Source: an uncultured Kangiella sp. (GTDB taxonomy: Bacteria > Pseudomonadota > Gammaproteobacteria > Enterobacterales > DSM-103792). From it: a stretch of DNA of 20,453 bases. Below the pieces are notes generated by a model, which did not search any database, had not been told where the DNA came from, and saw nothing but the letters and a program-made list of their open reading frames with translations. The stretch is from positions 1 through 20,453 of the forward strand of contig CAMLNB010000037.1 of the NCBI GenBank assembly GCA_946481205.1. The letters run 5' to 3'. Positions 1-9,300 of the stretch are shown one piece after another. Position 1 is the stretch's first letter. Every line of letters begins with the position of its first letter. The position numbers and the translations under genes are program-made.

Positions 1-1
1 C

Positions 2-1105
2 GACAATCCCAATGCTTACGGCGATTTGCAGGGCCTGAATTTCTGGGCCTGGTGGTTGGCCGCGGTCTTCGCCCAGGAAAAATTTATCACGCTGTTTTCG
101 GTGCTGTTCGGTACCGGCATGGCGCTGTTCAAAGCGCGTTTGGATCAGCAGCCGGGTGTTGCTGCGGCCCGCCACTATCGCCGCATGTTCGGTCTATTGC
201 TGTTCGGCGTCTTGCACGCCTATCTGCTGTGGTTTGGTGACATCCTGACCATCTATGCCATCTGCGGCATGCTGCTGTATCCCCTGCTGAGCTTGTCATG
301 GCGTTGGTTGCTGCTGATTGTGTTGGGGCTGTTTGCCATCGAATATTCCATGCTTTACTCGATGACCTACAGCCTGCAGCAATTGTCGCCCGAGGCCCTG
401 CAATCGATGCAGGAACACTGGCAACCGAGTGCGGCACTTCTGCAAGAAGAAATCGCTGCCTATCGTGGTGACTGGCACAGCCAGATGCTGCGCCGCGTGC
501 CCGATGCCTGGGACGGTGAATGGGCAACGTTGCTGTTCTACGGTCCGCGTTTGTGTGGCCAGATGCTGCTTGGGGTTTTGCTGTATCGCACCGGTTGGAT
601 CGTCGGCCGCTACGCTGCCGTCTGGTACAGTCGGCTCGGCGCAGTGACATTTCTCAGTGGCTTGGTGTTGGTGCTGATTGGCGTGCAGCGTAGCGTCGAT
701 TCGGAATTTGCTTTCGCGGACAGTCTGCTGATGGGCAATTACTGGAACAGCGCTGGTTCTTTGCTGATGGCAGCCGGTTACGCCAGTCTGATTATTCGCT
801 GGAGTCAGCGCGCTAACCCCGGCATGGTGCAGCACTGGTTGCGTTGCACTGGCCGGATGGCGTTCAGCAATTATCTGTTGATGAGTTTGCTCTGTACGAG
901 TCTGTTCTACGGTCATGGCTTGGCCTGGTTCGGTCAAATGGATCGACTGGCCTTGCTCGCCGTGACGCTTGCTGTGTGGGCGGTGTTGATCAGTTTTTCG
1001 GTGTTCTGGCTGCAGCACTTTCGCAGCGGGCCATTGGAATGGTGCTGGCGTTGGCTGACCTATGGCGAACGCAGCCGCTTGCGTCTGAACACTCCCTCAT
1101 CGTGA
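2..1105 (+). CDS. DUF418 / YeiB-like integral membrane protein, 5'-truncated by the window edge
   Basis: The frame is open from base 2 and has no convincing start, so the gene begins upstream of the window; the first in-frame start-like codon is a TTG at 26. The visible part is about 367 residues and very hydrophobic, with about eight membrane segments. It includes an LFSVLFGTGMALF stretch near the visible N-terminus and a FGVLHAYLLWFGDILTIYA stretch after it, which I recognise as typical of the DUF418/YeiB family. The C-terminal half (GRMAFSNYLLMSLLCTSLFYGHGL, continuing to WLTYGERSRLR) matches the DUF418 domain. The family is inner-membrane and has no firmly established function. The stop lies 10 bp before the next ORF, so the two are probably co-transcribed. 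Family call fairly sure; function unknown. Confidence 0.8.
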   Translation, partial: DNPNAYGDLQGLNFWAWWLAAVFAQEKFITLFSVLFGTGMALFKARLDQQPGVAAARHYRRMFGLLLFGVLHAYLLWFGDILTIYAICGMLLYPLLSLSWRWLLLIVLGLFAIEYSMLYSMTYSLQQLSPEALQSMQEHWQPSAALLQEEIAAYRGDWHSQMLRRVPDAWDGEWATLLFYGPRLCGQMLLGVLLYRTGWIVGRYAAVWYSRLGAVTFLSGLVLVLIGVQRSVDSEFAFADSLLMGNYWNSAGSLLMAAGYASLIIRWSQRANPGMVQHWLRCTGRMAFSNYLLMSLLCTSLFYGHGLAWFGQMDRLALLAVTLAVWAVLISFSVFWLQHFRSGPLEWCWRWLTYGERSRLRLNTPSS

Positions 1106-1115
1106 CGATGCCAGC

Positions 1116-1991
1116 ATGAACACCGACGCGCCCGAAGCGGCCAGTCTGTTCGCTCGCTACGGGCTTGATGCGGCCTTGCCGCTACTCGATTTGCGCGCGC
1201 CGCAGCATTATCGCCAAGGCCATTTTCCCGGCGCGACCCATCTGCCATTGCCCGATCTGCGTTGGCGCCGACACGAATTGCCGGCGCCAGGTGCCGTCCT
1301 GCAAGTGCTGCATGACGATGCGAGCCTGTTGCAACAGGCCATCAATTGTTTGCAGCAATGGGGCTATGTCATTGCTGCGCAGCGTTGTCTGGATGCGGCC
1401 GCGTTTTCCACGGCAGACGCCTGGCAAACCGGTTCGGCGTCGCGGCCGTTGTGGCGGCCTACTGACACCTTGCAGCAGGCGATAGCGCAGGGGTGGGCGA
1501 ACAGCGAAACCCACGTTGCTTCAACACCGTTACGTGCGCTCGATCTGGCTTGCGGCAGTGGTCGCGATGCCTTGTGGTTGGCCCAGCGCGGCTTCCAGGT
1601 GCTCGCTGTCGATCACAAGCTCGATGTGCTGGCGCGCCTGCAGGGTAGTGCTCGTGCTTGGCACTGCCCGGTTGCAACGCTGTGCCGGGATCTGGAGGCC
1701 GGGCCATTGCAGTTGCCGCGCAGCGGTTTTGCCGTGGTGACAGTGGCCCGCTACCTGCACCGGCCGTTGCTGCCGCAATTGGCCGACTGGCTCGCTCCCG
1801 GCGGCTTGCTGGTTTACGAAACCTTTGCCCAGGGTGCTGAGCGCTTTGGCAGCCCACGTCGGCCGGCTTTTCTGCTCGCGCCCGGCGAGCTAGCCCGCCA
1901 GTTCGCGGGTTGGCAGATCTTGCGCGATGTCATTCAACCACTACCGGACGGTCGCCCGGTCCAGGCCTTCATTGCCCGGCGGCCGGTCTGA
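1116..1991 (+). CDS. Rhodanese-like domain fused to class I SAM-dependent methyltransferase
   Basis: This 291-residue protein has two domains. Residues about 20-110 resemble a rhodanese fold (LLDLRAPQHYRQGHFPGATHLPL), but the position of the usual Cys-x4-Arg active loop reads LHDDASL, so no catalytic cysteine is visible and sulfur transfer is unlikely. Residues about 135-290 are a Rossmann methyltransferase of TehB/Methyltransf type. Motif I is LDLACGSGRDALWLA, with the Cys-Gly-Ser-Gly part at 146-149, followed by an acidic loop VLAVDHKLD and a later LAPGGLLVYETF segment. The substrate is unknown; the domain order suggests the inactive rhodanese part serves for binding or regulation. ATG start 10 bp after the DUF418 gene, consistent with an operon. 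Domain calls are from motifs; the biological role is not inferable. Confidence 0.82.
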   Translation: MNTDAPEAASLFARYGLDAALPLLDLRAPQHYRQGHFPGATHLPLPDLRWRRHELPAPGAVLQVLHDDASLLQQAINCLQQWGYVIAAQRCLDAAAFSTADAWQTGSASRPLWRPTDTLQQAIAQGWANSETHVASTPLRALDLACGSGRDALWLAQRGFQVLAVDHKLDVLARLQGSARAWHCPVATLCRDLEAGPLQLPRSGFAVVTVARYLHRPLLPQLADWLAPGGLLVYETFAQGAERFGSPRRPAFLLAPGELARQFAGWQILRDVIQPLPDGRPVQAFIARRPV

Positions 1992-2051
1992 ACCCCGGCG
2001 CCGGCAGCTTGCCAGCCAGCTTCTATACTGCAAGAGCGGTAGTCGTTGGGG

Positions 2052-3665
2052 ATGGGTGTGAACGCGCGCAGATTGAACCTGGTCATTGTCATCGGCGTGG
2101 TTGGTCTGCTGTTCGCGGCACTTAGCGTCTGGCGACAGGTGCAGCAGTATCGCGGCGAATGGTTGATCACCACCGCCAACGCTGTCATGGCCACTGGGCA
2201 GGAAATCGATCACCGTTTGCAGGAGCGCCGGCGCAAAGTCGAGGCGCTGCGCCTGCTGACTGAAGAAGCGCTGAAGTATGGTCCGCGCGTCGAGCAACCG
2301 AGCGCCGCGCTAATCCAGGACGGCAACGGTTTTTATCAGAACGACGTGCCGACCGGTCAGCGCCGGGAAAGCAGCGGCCGCCTCAGCGGTGCCAGCAAGA
2401 CCTTGGCCAACGACGCTGCGCTGCGTCAGGAAATCGATGCGGTCTGGCAGCTGGTGCCGCTGTTCCGTCTCAATCATCAACAAGACCCAAGCTTGCCGTG
2501 GTTGTACTACCTCTCGGCCCGCGAATTCATTCTGTTGTATCCGTGGGCGCCGCTCGAACAATACCGCTATGACTCCAGCATTCAGGAGCTGGAATTCTGG
2601 CGCGCGGTGATCCCGGCCAATAACCCGCGCGGCGAATTGCGCTGGACTTCGGTATATCAGGACACGGCTGGTAAAGGCTTGATGATCACCGCCAGCGCAC
2701 CGGTTTATGTCGGTGAGCAGTTCAAAGGCATTGTTGCTATCGATGTGCTGTTGACCGAGTTTCAGCAGGTGCTCGCGAGTGGTCAGCAGGATATTGCGAT
2801 GTTGCTGTTCGACAACACCGGCCAGCTGGTTGCGCAATCCGGTGTTCTGGATGCCCGCTTGTTGGCGTCGCGGCAGGCGGTGTTGCAACCGCTTGGTCTG
2901 GCGGAAGCGAGCATCGATCTCGGCCCGCGCTTTCAGCAGAGCGCCGGCTGGCATCTGATGCAAGTGTCAATCGACAACGGCGCGGCGACCTTGCTGGCGC
3001 TGAAACCGGCGACTCAGGTCTGGCGAGTTGCGTTGATCAAAGCAGCGCCGTTTGTGCTGTTGATTGTGCTGGGTGCGATGTTGCTGGTGATGCTGGTGCG
3101 CTCCGAACGCGCCGCCCGCAAAATCGAGCAACTGACCATCACTGACGGCCTGACCGGCGCCTACAATCGCCGCCATTTCGATGCCATGTTCGATGTCGAG
3201 CGCGAGCGTGCCTTGCGTGCGCATCGTTGCTTCGCCGTGGTCATGGCCGATATCGATCAATTCAAATCGTTCAACGATCATTACGGTCATCTGGCCGGTG
3301 ACGATGCCCTGCGCCGGGCCGTGCAGGCCATGACCCAGGCCACCCGTCGCGGCGGCGACTTGCTGTTTCGCTGGGGCGGCGAAGAATTTGCCGTGCTGCT
3401 GAGTGTCGAATCGACCGTGCAAGCCGAAGAAATCGCCGAGCGCATTCGACTGTCGGTCAGTCAGCTGCAAATTCCGCATGAATACAGCCCGCATCGGGTG
3501 CTGACCATCTCGCTTGGCATTGCGCTGACCACCGATCCCGCGCACTGCACACGCAACCAGCTGATTCGCGAAGCCGATCAAGCGCTGTACGACGCCAAAG
3601 CCGCCGGACGCAACCGCTCGAAACTGATTACCGTGCAGCACCCGGAGGCGCCTGCTGCGTCGTAA
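2052..3665 (+). CDS. Membrane-bound GGDEF diguanylate cyclase with periplasmic Cache-like sensor
   Basis: Predicted to make cyclic di-GMP from two GTP. Numbering here counts from a TTG at 2046; ATG at 2052 and GTG at 2058 are alternatives, and GTG 2058 has a GGGG at a reasonable Shine-Dalgarno distance, so the start is uncertain by a few residues. A membrane segment at about 10-29 is followed by about 300 periplasmic residues resembling a double Cache sensor, then a second membrane segment at about 329-350. The GGDEF domain follows: metal-site ADID in FAVVMADIDQFKSFNDHYGH, GGEEF at 444-448, and an intact allosteric I-site RGGD at 435-438. The signature residues are present, so an active, product-inhibited cyclase is likely. 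The ligand is unknown. No EAL domain is present. It precedes the RegB-like kinase by 221 bp, and nothing shows a functional link. Confidence 0.9.
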   Translation: MGVNARRLNLVIVIGVVGLLFAALSVWRQVQQYRGEWLITTANAVMATGQEIDHRLQERRRKVEALRLLTEEALKYGPRVEQPSAALIQDGNGFYQNDVPTGQRRESSGRLSGASKTLANDAALRQEIDAVWQLVPLFRLNHQQDPSLPWLYYLSAREFILLYPWAPLEQYRYDSSIQELEFWRAVIPANNPRGELRWTSVYQDTAGKGLMITASAPVYVGEQFKGIVAIDVLLTEFQQVLASGQQDIAMLLFDNTGQLVAQSGVLDARLLASRQAVLQPLGLAEASIDLGPRFQQSAGWHLMQVSIDNGAATLLALKPATQVWRVALIKAAPFVLLIVLGAMLLVMLVRSERAARKIEQLTITDGLTGAYNRRHFDAMFDVERERALRAHRCFAVVMADIDQFKSFNDHYGHLAGDDALRRAVQAMTQATRRGGDLLFRWGGEEFAVLLSVESTVQAEEIAERIRLSVSQLQIPHEYSPHRVLTISLGIALTTDPAHCTRNQLIREADQALYDAKAAGRNRSKLITVQHPEAPAAS

Positions 3666-3886
3666 TGGTGGCCAGGCCGCGGCGTCGAGAATTGACGCAG
3701 CGCTCTGCGACAGTTTGCCGCAGCTTCGGTTTTGCCCTCGCCGTTACACTCCATCGCCACGTTGGCGGGGACGCTGATCGCGAACTTGTCACGTCCTTTC
3801 CCGCTGTTGCCGGTTACGCGGCGGGCGATTGGCGCTAGCATGTACGCCCTTGGCGCTGTCTCCACGCCAGTACCTTCAACGTTCGA

Positions 3887-5155
3887 ATGACACCTGTGCA
3901 CGAAAATCGCCTGATTGATACGGACCACATCCAGCCGCTGCTAACCCTGCGCAGTCTGTTCTGGCTGCGCCATTTTGCTGTACTGGCGCAACTGGTCACG
4001 ATGGTGGTGGCCGACCGCTGGCTCGGTTATCCGGTACCGTGGCCGACCATCACCAGCATTTTGTTGCTGACGGCGGCGTTCAACTTCTACACCGGATGGT
4101 GGCTGAAGCAGGCAGTGCCCTTTCGTGGTTGGCGCCTGATGTTGCAGTTCGGTTTTGATGTGCTGCAACTGGCGATGGTGCTGTATTACACCGGCGCGGG
4201 CCAGAATCCCTTTGTCTCATTGCTGCTGTTGCCGGTGGCGCTGGCGCTGTTGACCGGCAGCGCGCGGCTGACCGTGTTTGTGCTCAGCGTTGCCGTGCTG
4301 GCTTATGTGGTGCTGTTGTTGTTTCCGCCGCCGTTTCATTGGCATGTCGCGCACGATGAGATGATGACGCTGCATCTCTACGGCATGTGGATCAACTTTG
4401 TCGTGACCGCATTGGCGATGACGGCGTTTGGTCTGCGGCTGTTGCGCCAGTTGCGCGAGCATGAAAACCAGATTCGCTTGGCGCGCGAGCGCTCGCTGCG
4501 CGATGAACGCCTGGTTGCACTGGGCACGCAAGCCGCACAAGTGGCCCACCAACTCGGTACACCGTTGAATACGCTGCTGCTATTGGCAGAAGAGTTGCGG
4601 CAGCCGTTACCGGAAGCGGACAAACGCGAGGTGCTGGCCGAGTTGGATCGGCAGATCGGTCATTGTCGCAACTGGTTGCTCAGCCTGCGCGAAATCGGTC
4701 AGCAGGAAGCCAGTCAGCCGCTGCAGCAATTGGTGCACGATACCGTCGAGCAATGGCGCTGGTATCGGCCGCAAGCAGAACTGACTACGGATCTGGCAGT
4801 GCTGGAAACACTGTCGGCCTCGGTGCCGAGTTCCTTGTCGCCGGCTTTGCTCAATCTGCTGAACAATGCCTTTGAAGCCTCGCAGCGCAACGGTCAGAAT
4901 CGCGTGCGCATTCAGGCGCAGCTCCGCGCTGGAACCTTGTTGCTGTCGATTTACGATGCCGGTGCCGGGTTCAATCAGCAGCGCGGCAAACTTGGCGCCG
5001 GTTCGCGTGCTAGCGCCAATGCCGGGCTTGGCATCGGCATTCATTTGGCCAATGCCAGCATCGAGCGACTCGGTGGTCAGGTGTCGTGGCAGGCCTTGGC
5101 TGAAGGCGGCACCCGCACCGACGTCAGTTTGCCGCTGCCGGAGTCAACACCATGA
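3887..5155 (+). CDS. regB: RegB/PrrB-type redox-responsive sensor histidine kinase
   Basis: A 422-residue inner-membrane kinase with about six N-terminal membrane segments (residues about 25-190) and a cytoplasmic HisKA/HATPase core. The phosphoacceptor is H221 in AAQVAHQLGTPLNT. N-box LLNLLNNAFEAS, then DAGAGF and GLGIGIHLA complete the ATP site. GAGQNPF at 103-109 resembles the quinone-sensing GGxxNPF motif of RegB. The only cysteine in the protein, C260, lies 39 residues after H221, matching the position of the redox cysteine of Rhodobacter RegB. These two matches support redox/quinone sensing, as in RegB, PrrB, ActS and RoxS. The gene overlaps its response regulator by 4 bp (ATGA). The ATG has no clear Shine-Dalgarno sequence, and no alternative start looks better. 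Confidence 0.88.
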   Translation: MTPVHENRLIDTDHIQPLLTLRSLFWLRHFAVLAQLVTMVVADRWLGYPVPWPTITSILLLTAAFNFYTGWWLKQAVPFRGWRLMLQFGFDVLQLAMVLYYTGAGQNPFVSLLLLPVALALLTGSARLTVFVLSVAVLAYVVLLLFPPPFHWHVAHDEMMTLHLYGMWINFVVTALAMTAFGLRLLRQLREHENQIRLARERSLRDERLVALGTQAAQVAHQLGTPLNTLLLLAEELRQPLPEADKREVLAELDRQIGHCRNWLLSLREIGQQEASQPLQQLVHDTVEQWRWYRPQAELTTDLAVLETLSASVPSSLSPALLNLLNNAFEASQRNGQNRVRIQAQLRAGTLLLSIYDAGAGFNQQRGKLGAGSRASANAGLGIGIHLANASIERLGGQVSWQALAEGGTRTDVSLPLPESTP

Positions 5156-5697
5156 GCCCGCTGTCGGTGCTGTTGATCGATGATGATCTCGGCTTCACCG
5201 CGACGCTGAGTCGCGCGCTTCAGCGCGAGGGCTGCGAGGTGCGCAGCGCGCACGATGGCCTGTCGGCTTTGCAGCTGCTCGCGGCGTGGACGCCTGGCGC
5301 CGTGCTGGTGGATTTGCGGCTCGGCAGTGAAAACGGTTTGCAGTTATTGCAACAGCTGCGTGCGCAGCTGCCGGCTGCGCGCATTGTCATGCTGACCGGT
5401 TTTGGCAGCATTGCCACGGCGGTGGAGGCGATCAAACGCGGCGCCGACGATTATCTGGTCAAGCCGGCACCGCTGGCCGATCTGCTGCAGGCTCTGCAAG
5501 CATCGCCACCGACTGAATCCGATACGGCGCCGGAGCCGGCCGCCGACGAGCCGCTGAACCTGCGGCAATTGTCCTGGGAATACATTCAGCGCGTGCTGAC
5601 CGAACATGACGGCAATATCAGTGCTGCCGCGCGGGCACTCGGCATGCATCGGCGCACCTTGCAACGCAAGCTCAGCAAGGCACCACGGCCGCGCTGA
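5152..5697 (+). CDS. regA: RegA/PrrA-type response regulator with Fis-like HTH
   Basis: A 181-residue response regulator with a receiver domain (about 1-120) and a C-terminal Fis-type helix-turn-helix. The receiver has acidic pocket D10-D12, phosphoacceptor D54 (VLVDLRLG), T82 and K104. The C-terminal segment has WEYIQRVL followed by ISAAARALGMHRRTLQRKL, which is highly characteristic of RegA/PrrA/ActR/RoxR. A proline/alanine-rich linker at about 120-135 joins the domains. It lacks the AAA+ domain of NtrC proteins, as expected for RegA. Translational coupling to the kinase through ATGA makes the pair a standard two-component system, probably controlling respiratory and redox genes. Nothing in the sequence ties it directly to the carbohydrate locus downstream. 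Confidence 0.9.
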   Translation: MSPLSVLLIDDDLGFTATLSRALQREGCEVRSAHDGLSALQLLAAWTPGAVLVDLRLGSENGLQLLQQLRAQLPAARIVMLTGFGSIATAVEAIKRGADDYLVKPAPLADLLQALQASPPTESDTAPEPAADEPLNLRQLSWEYIQRVLTEHDGNISAAARALGMHRRTLQRKLSKAPRPR

Positions 5698-6054
5698 GTA
5701 TTTGTTGCGATGCAGCACAAACACGGTTGCACACAAGATTGATCAAGCCGCTTATATAAAGCTGGCAATCGTCCCGTCTGACTACCACCTGATCGCATCG
5801 CTCAACGCAGTTTTCTGCTGCCATAACGACAGTCAAACTTCAGCGCCGATATATTTATTGCACTGCAGCATGCATCACGGCGATGTTTTTCTTGGCTCGC
5901 AATTCGGTTTGTCAACTTGCCACTGCAGTGGCGCCGGTGCCGAAAAAACGCCGCGCGCAGCTGTTGCATTGCAGCAATCAATAACTTGCAATGATTCCTC
6001 CGTTTGTCTTCGCGTAATGACAAAAGTCGAACACCTCGCTGGCCTGCTGTTGTG

Positions 6055-6113
6055 GTTCAACTTCGGGACAGACGCAAGCTTGAACGAAACAACCGGAATC
6101 GCCCTGATATAAG
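6055..6113 (+). promoter_or_regulatory. Predicted activator-dependent promoter of the TonB-dependent receptor
   Basis: GTTCAAC (6055-6061) is followed 25 bp on by TTGAACGA (6080-6087), and then, 22 nt after TTGAAC, by a -10-like TATAAG (6108-6113). The same arrangement occurs upstream of the symporter and the GH3 gene. The spacing between TTGAAC and the -10 is too long for TTGAAC to act as a normal -35, which fits an activator site. Read by eye; no experimental support. Confidence 0.45.
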
Positions 6114-6171
6114 ACAACTGCCTCTTTGTCAGCTGCCAGCGCCGCGTTTGCGCGGGTCGCGACACAGAGTC

Positions 6172-6214
6172 ATCCCGCAGTGACGGCACGGGGGACGGCC
6201 GTGGCGGGATTTTC
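6172..6214 (+). promoter_or_regulatory. Attenuator-like hairpin in the receptor leader
   Basis: ATCCCGC (6172-6178) pairs perfectly with GCGGGAT (6204-6210). An internal CACG/CGTG pairing (6187-6190 with 6200-6203) extends the stem, and TTTTC follows directly (from 6210). The shape resembles an intrinsic terminator placed about 150 bp before the receptor start, so premature termination is possible. A second stem follows at 6220-6242. Confidence 0.4.
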
Positions 6215-6219
6215 AGTCG

Positions 6220-6242
6220 CCGGCGGCATTAGCTGCCGTCGG
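6220..6242 (+). repeat. Second leader hairpin before the receptor
   Basis: CCGGCGGCA and TGCCGTCGG form a 9-bp stem (one G-U pair) around the 5-nt loop TTAGC. It sits 10 nt after the attenuator-like hairpin and about 120 nt before the receptor start. There is no T-run after it, so it is a structural element or a chance stem rather than a terminator. Confidence 0.35.
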
Positions 6243-6361
6243 TGGCAGACCCCAGCGACATCAGGCCGCGATAGCGGTGGCGATGGGCCGTGCTGACCTC
6301 GCGCATCTCGCGCCAGCAGCAGCCGACATGAGCCGATACAACAACAGGGGCAGGAGGAACA

Positions 6362-9300
6362 ATGAGCAGGACAGGCAAGACAGTCAGACAACCTCGCTTC
6401 AAACGGAAGTTCGTCGTCAGCGCCGTGGCGTCGGTGCTTGCGACCGGATTCGCGCCGATGCTGTACGCGGAGGACGACCTGCCAGTCGACGCAGCCGACG
6501 AAGCGACCGTGGTCGAGGTGGTCGGCATCCGCGGCAGCTTGCAGTCGTCGCGCGACAAGAAGCGCGATGAAGTCGGCGTAGTCGACTCCATCTCGGCCGA
6601 AGATATCGGCAAGTTTCCCGATTCAAACTTGGCAGAGTCGTTGCAACGGATCACCGGTTTGTCGATCAACCGGCGTAACGGCGAAGGCAATCAGGTGACC
6701 GTGCGCGGCTTCGGCCCGGACTTCAACTTGGTTACGCTCAATGGTCGTCTGATGCCGGCAACCTCGTTGAACCAGAACGGCGGCAACGTTTCGCAAGGCC
6801 GCGCGTTCGACATGGACAACCTCGCCGCCGAAAGCGTGCGCGGTCTGGCGGTGTACAAAACCGGTCGTGCCGACATTGCGTCGGGCGGCATCGGCGCCAC
6901 GATCGACATCCAGACGATGCGCCCCTTGCAGAATCCCGGTTTGCACGCCAGCGTCGGCGGCAAGCTGTTGAACGACACCACCAACGAAACCGGCGATGAT
7001 TACACGCCGGAAGTATCGGGCCTGTTCAGTTGGACCAATGACGACGAAAGTTTTGGTGTCAGTGCCACCGGCTCGTATCAGCAACGTGATAGCGGTGCCA
7101 GCGGCGCGTATATCAACTCGTGGAACTATGCCCGCTTCGACGGCACCATTCCGCAATCACCCGGCGCTGGCTCGGGTGCCCCGATCAATCTGATCAATCC
7201 ACCGGCCATCGACGGTTTGTATGGCATGCCGTCGGATCTGCGCTACACCCATTCCGATCGCGAACGTACCCGTACCAACGCCCAGCTGACGCTGCAGTGG
7301 AAGCCGGCCAGCAACATCACCGGCACCGTTGACTACACCTACGCCGAGCAAGAGTTGTATGAGAACCGCTCCGAGCTGTCGGTCTGGATGGACACCTACA
7401 AGAGCGATCTGGCGTTCGACAACGGCGTTGCCCAAACCCCGGTGCTGTATTGGGAAGAGCGGCGTGAGCAGAATCCGCGTGATGTCGGTCTGGCGCTGCA
7501 GCAGCAGAATCAGGTCAATGAACTGGAGTCGCTCGGTTTCAATCTGGAATGGGAAGTCAACGATGCGTTGAGCTTCACTTTCGATGCGCACGACACCAAG
7601 TCATCCAGCTTGCCGGATGCGGGTTTTGGCAACTGGATCAATATTGGTATCGGTGCCAATGTCTCGGCCGCGCAAGGTGTTGATTTCACCAACAGCGGGC
7701 TGCCGATCATCATGCTCGGCTTCGATGATTCGGCCGGCAATGGCAACGGCGTTCTCGATGTCTCGGAAGTCGGTTCGGCAGTGCGCCAAATCAACAATGA
7801 CCGTTCGTATGCCGATTATCAGCAGCTGCGGCTCAACGGTACCTTTGATTTCGAAGAGTTCCACTCCATCGATTTCGGCATCGAATCGCGGACGATGGAA
7901 CACCGACTGAAGCAATCGTTCTATCAGGAGTTGCTCGAAGGCGGTTGGGGCATTGCCAATCCCGGCGATGTGCCTGCCGAATTCCTTGAGCCAATCAACT
8001 ACGGCAGCTTCTTTGATGACTACAACCTGGCACCGCGTGGTACCGCTGCGACCTTCTTCAACGCTGTCAGTGGCGGCGCGGCGCGGCCGCTGCTGATGGG
8101 TTACACCGGCGATGCTGCCGTAATCGGCCAGTATCTGTCGAACGCGGCAGGTTTGCCGTGGTCGGTGAATCCGGTCGACAACCTAAATCGCACCATCGAA
8201 GAAAAAGTGAAAGCGGTATTTGTACAGTATCGCTTCAACGGCGATTGGGGCGATTACCCGGTCCGGGCGATGGTCGGTGTTCGCTATGAAGAAACCGATG
8301 TCACGTCGACCGATCTGGCCAACATTCCGACTGAGGTGGTGTGGCAGAGCAACAACGACTACCAGATTCCGGCCGGTGCTGATGCCGTGCGCTACTCGCA
8401 AACGGCAAGCTACGACCATGTGCTGCCGAGTCTGGATATTGATGTTGGCCTGACCGATGATCTCAAAGCCCGGTTCTCCTACAGCCAGACGATTGCTCGC
8501 TCGCGCTTCGACAACATGGGCGCTGCGGCGACGGGCCTCGGCGGACCGACCATACCGACCATCTTGCCGGGCTCGATTCTCGGCACGGCGCAGTCAGGTA
8601 ACCCGGGCATTCTGCCGCTCGAGTCCGACAATCTGGATCTGTCACTGGAATGGTATTTCGGCGAAGCCAGCTACGCCTCGATTGGTTATTTCCGCAAAGA
8701 TGTCGAGAACTTCATCGGCACCGAAGCGATCAACCAAACGCTGTATGACTTGCGCGATCCAACCAATGGTCCGCGGGTCGAACAGGCGATTGCCGATCTC
8801 AATACACTCGGCATTCCGGTCAATGACACCACGCTGTTCTCGATGGTCGCCGCGAATATTCTCGGCGTCGATTACGACGACTTCACAGCGGAACAGTTCG
8901 AGAATCTGGTGGATGTGACCGGTGAGCCAGGCGATGAGCTGATGACGTTCCGGGTCAGTCGACCGGCCAACACCGAAGACGCGGTCATCGATGGTTGGGA
9001 AATTGCCGGCCAGCATTTCTTTGGTGAAACCGGCTTTGGCATCTTTGCCAACTACACCGATGTCGAAGGCGATATCAGTTACAACGATGCCAGCGACGAG
9101 GCGCAGTTTGCTCTGACTGGTCTGTCCGATACCGCCAACTTGACACTCATCTACGAGAAATACGGCATCTCGGCGCGCTTGTCGTACAACTGGCGTGACG
9201 AGTTCCTGGTCGGCATCGAGAACGGTGGTTTGCGGCCGCGCTATGTCGAGAACTATGAGCAGTTCGATCTCAACGTCAGCTATGCGGTCACTGAAGATCT

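Larger units (their letters stand above)
5698..6361 (+). other. 664-bp non-coding region and leader upstream of the TonB-dependent receptor
   Basis: No credible gene is seen here; the in-frame open stretches lack ribosome binding sites and family resemblance. The first 300 bp are more AT-rich than the surroundings and contain a CATTGCA / TGCAATG inverted repeat at about 5965-5994 (13-nt spacer) that could be an operator. The middle holds the predicted regulatory sites and promoter at 6055-6113. The last 250 bp would be a long mRNA leader with two hairpins (6172-6210 and 6220-6242), ending in a strong Shine-Dalgarno sequence just before ATG 6362. I see no obvious terminator for the response regulator gene. 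Confidence 0.6.

Noticed and set aside
3875..3887. TTCAACGTTCGAA at the start of the RegB-like gene, similar to the TTGAACG operator
   Set aside because: It overlaps the start codon, lacks the paired site and the 22-nt spacing to a -10, so it is most likely chance.
5606..6112. 168-residue open frame running from the response regulator into the intergenic region
   Set aside because: Starts inside the response regulator gene in another frame, has no ribosome binding site, and runs through the predicted promoter sites.
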